DNA of 36,527 bases from Candidatus Anoxychlamydiales bacterium (GTDB taxonomy: Bacteria; Chlamydiota; Chlamydiia; Chlamydiales; SM23-39), in assembly GCA_011064875.1 (NCBI GenBank), contig JAAKFV010000009.1:1-36527 (forward strand), read 5' to 3'. Within the stretch, counting starts at the first letter, position 1; each line of letters begins with the position of its first letter. The notes beneath the pieces are model-generated. The model did not search any database. It saw nothing but the letters and a program-made list of their open reading frames with translations, and was not told the DNA's origin. Of the stretch, positions 34,733-36,527 are shown one piece after another. A program made the translations under genes and the position numbers.

Positions 34733-35359
34733 TTATATATTAAAAATTAAAGAACGAAAATCTGCTCTTAAATAGTCTGCAACTAAATTTTTTATAGCAT
34801 CATTTGAGATATCTATCGTTATCTCTTTATCATGGATTTTTAGTTTGATCCCACCTTCAAAATCCCCTAGTAAAACTTCTTTTTCTTTTAACTTACTTAC
34901 AGCCTCTTTTAACAAAAGCTTATTTATCTCTTTTACATCTACCTCTTTTGGGATATATACGCTAACATCTGCATCAATTCCAAATTTCTCAATAGTCTTA
35001 ACTAAAACATTTATTAAATTTGCTATAACTTTTGGATCCTTTGTCTCACTCACGATCACATCTTTTAAATTTTTAGAAAATAGTTCATTTTCAATTTTTT
35101 GCTTCAAAACCTCTAAAGCTTGCCGAGTAGCTAAATTCAAAGCAGAATCAAATATTTTTCTCTCTTTTTCAATCTCTTTTTTTGCCTGAGATATCATCCT
35201 CTCTTTTTCTTTATGAGCTTTTTTTATAATCAAATCTGATTGGATATGAGCATTTTCTACTATCTCTTTTGCTTGTTCTCTCGCTGGCAATAGAGTCTCA
35301 TTTCTTATAGATTCACAAATTTTTTGAATTTTATCTTCACCGCTTTCTAACTTATCCAT
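34733..35359 (-). CDS. atpE: V-type ATP synthase subunit E
   Basis: 208 residues, the peripheral-stalk subunit that links the V1 head to the membrane stator. A long charged coiled coil covers about 1-90 (SIRNETLLPAREQAKEIVE, KAHKEKERMISQAKKEIEKE), and a mixed alpha/beta C-terminal domain follows (LLGDFEGGIKLKIHDKEITI, then KNLVADYLRADFRSLIF). This is the normal layout and length. It is the first gene of a seven-gene operon (E, C-like, A, B, D, I, K) with gaps or overlaps under 20 bases. AGGAAA precedes the ATG. Confidence 0.93.
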   Translation of the reverse strand: MDKLESGEDKIQKICESIRNETLLPAREQAKEIVENAHIQSDLIIKKAHKEKERMISQAKKEIEKERKIFDSALNLATRQALEVLKQKIENELFSKNLKDVIVSETKDPKVIANLINVLVKTIEKFGIDADVSVYIPKEVDVKEINKLLLKEAVSKLKEKEVLLGDFEGGIKLKIHDKEITIDISNDAIKNLVADYLRADFRSLIFNI

Positions 35360-35396
35360 GATATTTTCCTAAAAACTAAAGTTACATCTATGTTAA

Positions 35397-35425
35397 ATTA
35401 TATAGAGAATTTCTTTTTTTGGGAA
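35397..35425 (-). promoter_or_regulatory. Putative promoter of the V-ATPase operon
   Basis: Minus strand: TTCCCA (35420-35425), 17 bases, a perfect TATAAT (35397-35402), about 38 bases before the atpE ATG. Confidence 0.48.
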
Positions 35426-35493
35426 TAAAATTTGAAATAATCTAAGGATCTTCAAAATATTTGATAAAAAAAAATAAAATTGCCTAAAAAACA

Positions 35494-35522
35494 TTGAAGA
35501 GAGTAAAAATGATATGAATAAT
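35494..35522 (+). promoter_or_regulatory. Putative promoter of the exported-protein operon
   Basis: TTGAAG (35494-35499), 17 bases, AATAAT (35517-35522), about 26 bases before the ATG at 35549. An AAAGG ribosome site lies between them. Confidence 0.4.
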
Positions 35523-35548
35523 TTTTTAAAAAAGGTACAATCACTTTC

Positions 35549-35779
35549 ATGAGAAAAAAAATACTTTCGATATTCTTAATTGTTTGTTTTTGTTTGTTTT
35601 CAACAAATGCCTCAGCTCAAAGCGCTGAGTCTAGCAGAATAAATGCAGAAGCTGCTTCTGCAGGATCATATCATTCAACAGCTATTTCAATGGTATTTTG
35701 GGGAGTTTTATTAGTAGCTGGAATGGGAGTTGCTGCAATTTTAATTGATTCTTCAACTTCAACAGCACATTCTAGTTAA
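35549..35779 (+). CDS. Small exported protein with a membrane segment
   Basis: 76 residues, not recognised. The signal peptide is classical (MRKKILSIFLIVCFCLFSTN) and ends in ASA, with cleavage likely after residue 23. The mature part is Ser/Ala-rich and has one hydrophobic segment (about 47-66, MVFWGVLLVAGMGVAAILI). After processing it would be a single-span inner-membrane peptide of about 53 residues. It is the first of three genes for Sec-exported proteins, with one base between it and the next ATG. It is divergent from the V-ATPase operon, a 189-base spacer apart. No function can be given. Confidence 0.7.
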   Translation: MRKKILSIFLIVCFCLFSTNASAQSAESSRINAEAASAGSYHSTAISMVFWGVLLVAGMGVAAILIDSSTSTAHSS

Positions 35780-35780
35780 A

Positions 35781-36479
35781 ATGAAAAAAATATTTTTTTT
35801 AATTTTAATATTTCTTTCTATCAAAATATTTGCTGAAGAAAAAACTGCATTTTTTATACCTCCTAAAGATTGGGTAATAACAAATCCAAATACCTATACA
35901 AAATACATAAAAGTTATATTTGCGAAAAATGAAAAAGCTATTTGCAGACCAACTATTATCTTATCTACCCAAGAGACCGATCTTTCATTAGATGAATATA
36001 CATCTGCTGCTAAAAGAGAACATGAAATCGATCCTAATATTACATATAAAATCCTTGGCCCACTAGATCTATTAAATGGAACAGCAACTCTATCGGAAGT
36101 TTCTAAAACTGTTCACTCAATAGATTATAAAATTCTGCAACTTATATTAATAAAAGACAAAATTGCATATGTTCTTACAGCTGCTAGCAAAAAAGAAGAT
36201 GTAGTAGATAACTACAAAATTTTTATAGATAGTTTTAAATCTTTTGAGCTTTTAGATGATCTATTTTCTAAAGTATCTATAATGTCGAAAAAGAATCTTT
36301 TATTAAAAAAATATAACTCACTTATTGCTAACTCAAAAAAATTAAATGAGAAGCAAAACAATAAAAATCTAATCTCTTTTGAAAAATATATAGATAAAAA
36401 TTACCAAAACGAAGGAAAATACTTTTCAATGCTTGTTGTTGAAAAAGCATTAAAAGAAATTAAGGATTTTAAAAAATGA
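35781..36479 (+). CDS. Exported protein with possible PsbP/DcrB-like fold
   Basis: 232 residues from the ATG at 35781. An upstream in-frame ATG at 35745 would put 12 extra residues in front of the signal peptide and overlap the previous gene, so it is less likely. MKKIFFLILIFLSIKIFA is a clear Sec signal, cut after Ala 18. The mature domain starts FFIPPKDWVI and ends near IAYVLTAASKKEDVVDNYKIF then IDSFKSFEL, a beta-then-helix pattern like PsbP/DcrB proteins. A helical Lys/Asn-rich tail follows (about 160-232). In Chlamydia the gene at this place is CT311, described as secreted into host cells; orthology is only suggested by position. It overlaps the next gene by four bases. Confidence 0.72.
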   Translation: MKKIFFLILIFLSIKIFAEEKTAFFIPPKDWVITNPNTYTKYIKVIFAKNEKAICRPTIILSTQETDLSLDEYTSAAKREHEIDPNITYKILGPLDLLNGTATLSEVSKTVHSIDYKILQLILIKDKIAYVLTAASKKEDVVDNYKIFIDSFKSFELLDDLFSKVSIMSKKNLLLKKYNSLIANSKKLNEKQNNKNLISFEKYIDKNYQNEGKYFSMLVVEKALKEIKDFKK

Positions 36480-36527
36480 GAAAAAAAATAATTCTATTAT
36501 CAATAATTTTTAGTTTTCTATTCTCAA
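36476..36527 (+). CDS. Start of a third exported protein, cut by the window end
   Basis: The ATG at 36476 overlaps the stop of the preceding gene (ATGA). The 17 visible residues, MRKKIILLSIIFSFLFS, look like the start of a Sec signal peptide. The overlap suggests translational coupling within a three-gene operon. Nothing more can be said from this fragment. Confidence 0.6.
   Translation, partial: MRKKIILLSIIFSFLFS

Noticed and set aside
1-36527. tRNA genes, CRISPR arrays, transposases, origin-type repeats
   Set aside because: Intergenic spaces are short apart from 10783-11224, and none contains a T-loop motif, regular repeats or transposase-like coding.

Overview
This is an AT-rich (roughly 30% G+C by eye), densely coding window from a member of the phylum Chlamydiae. 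The evidence is the combination of a double-length, fused UvrA next to pyruvate kinase, a PknD-type Ser/Thr kinase with a DWG motif in place of DFG, and a seven-gene A/V-type ATPase operon in the order E-(DUF2764/C)-A-B-D-I-K. From memory, pyk-uvrA and pknD-valS-(hypothetical)-V-ATPase-(hypothetical) match Chlamydia trachomatis blocks CT332-333 and CT301-311. The low G+C, the deoC gene, the osmolyte transporter and several unrecognised genes suggest an environmental lineage rather than Chlamydiaceae. An Anoxychlamydiales-like origin is possible but cannot be shown from this window.

Layout. 1-527: end of rsmE. 499-2268 (-): pyruvate kinase. 2349-7985 (+): tandem UvrA. 8137-8526 (+): small membrane protein. 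8523-9527 (-): trpS. 9775-10782 (+): unknown helical protein. 10783-11224: the only long non-coding gap, holding a GC-rich double hairpin and an AT hairpin. 11225-13939 (+): pknD. 13929-15725 (-): two lineage-specific genes, an Inc-like membrane protein and a protein with a zinc-knuckle-like N-terminus, a PCNA-binding-like motif and a nuclear-localisation-like tail. 15927-18773 (+): valS. 18889-19673 (+): two small membrane proteins. 19675-23626 (-): operon for a quaternary-amine ABC importer plus a sodium:alanine symporter. 23753-24790 (+): DAHP synthase. 24756-25235 (-): putative lipoprotein. 25314-25820 (+): Nudix hydrolase. 25852-27877 (-): fumC-deoC. 27951-35359 (-): V-ATPase operon. 35549-36527 (+): three genes for exported proteins, the last cut by the window end.

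How it fits together. The housekeeping genes cover glycolysis, the TCA cycle, shikimate entry, tRNA charging, nucleotide excision repair and ion-motive ATPase function. The proteolipid subunit keeps the sodium-binding ligands known from Enterococcus hirae, and a sodium-coupled symporter and an osmolyte importer are nearby, so sodium-based energetics is a reasonable hypothesis. Around pknD and valS sit unrecognised proteins with Ser/Thr/Ala-rich N-termini and good Shine-Dalgarno sites, which look like candidates for secretion into the host. The best candidate for something undescribed is the 289-residue protein at 14856-15725, whose C-terminus carries QxxLxxFF followed by a polybasic and then an acidic segment, a layout typical of eukaryotic PCNA-binding nuclear proteins. 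No RNA gene, CRISPR array, transposase or broken gene was seen.
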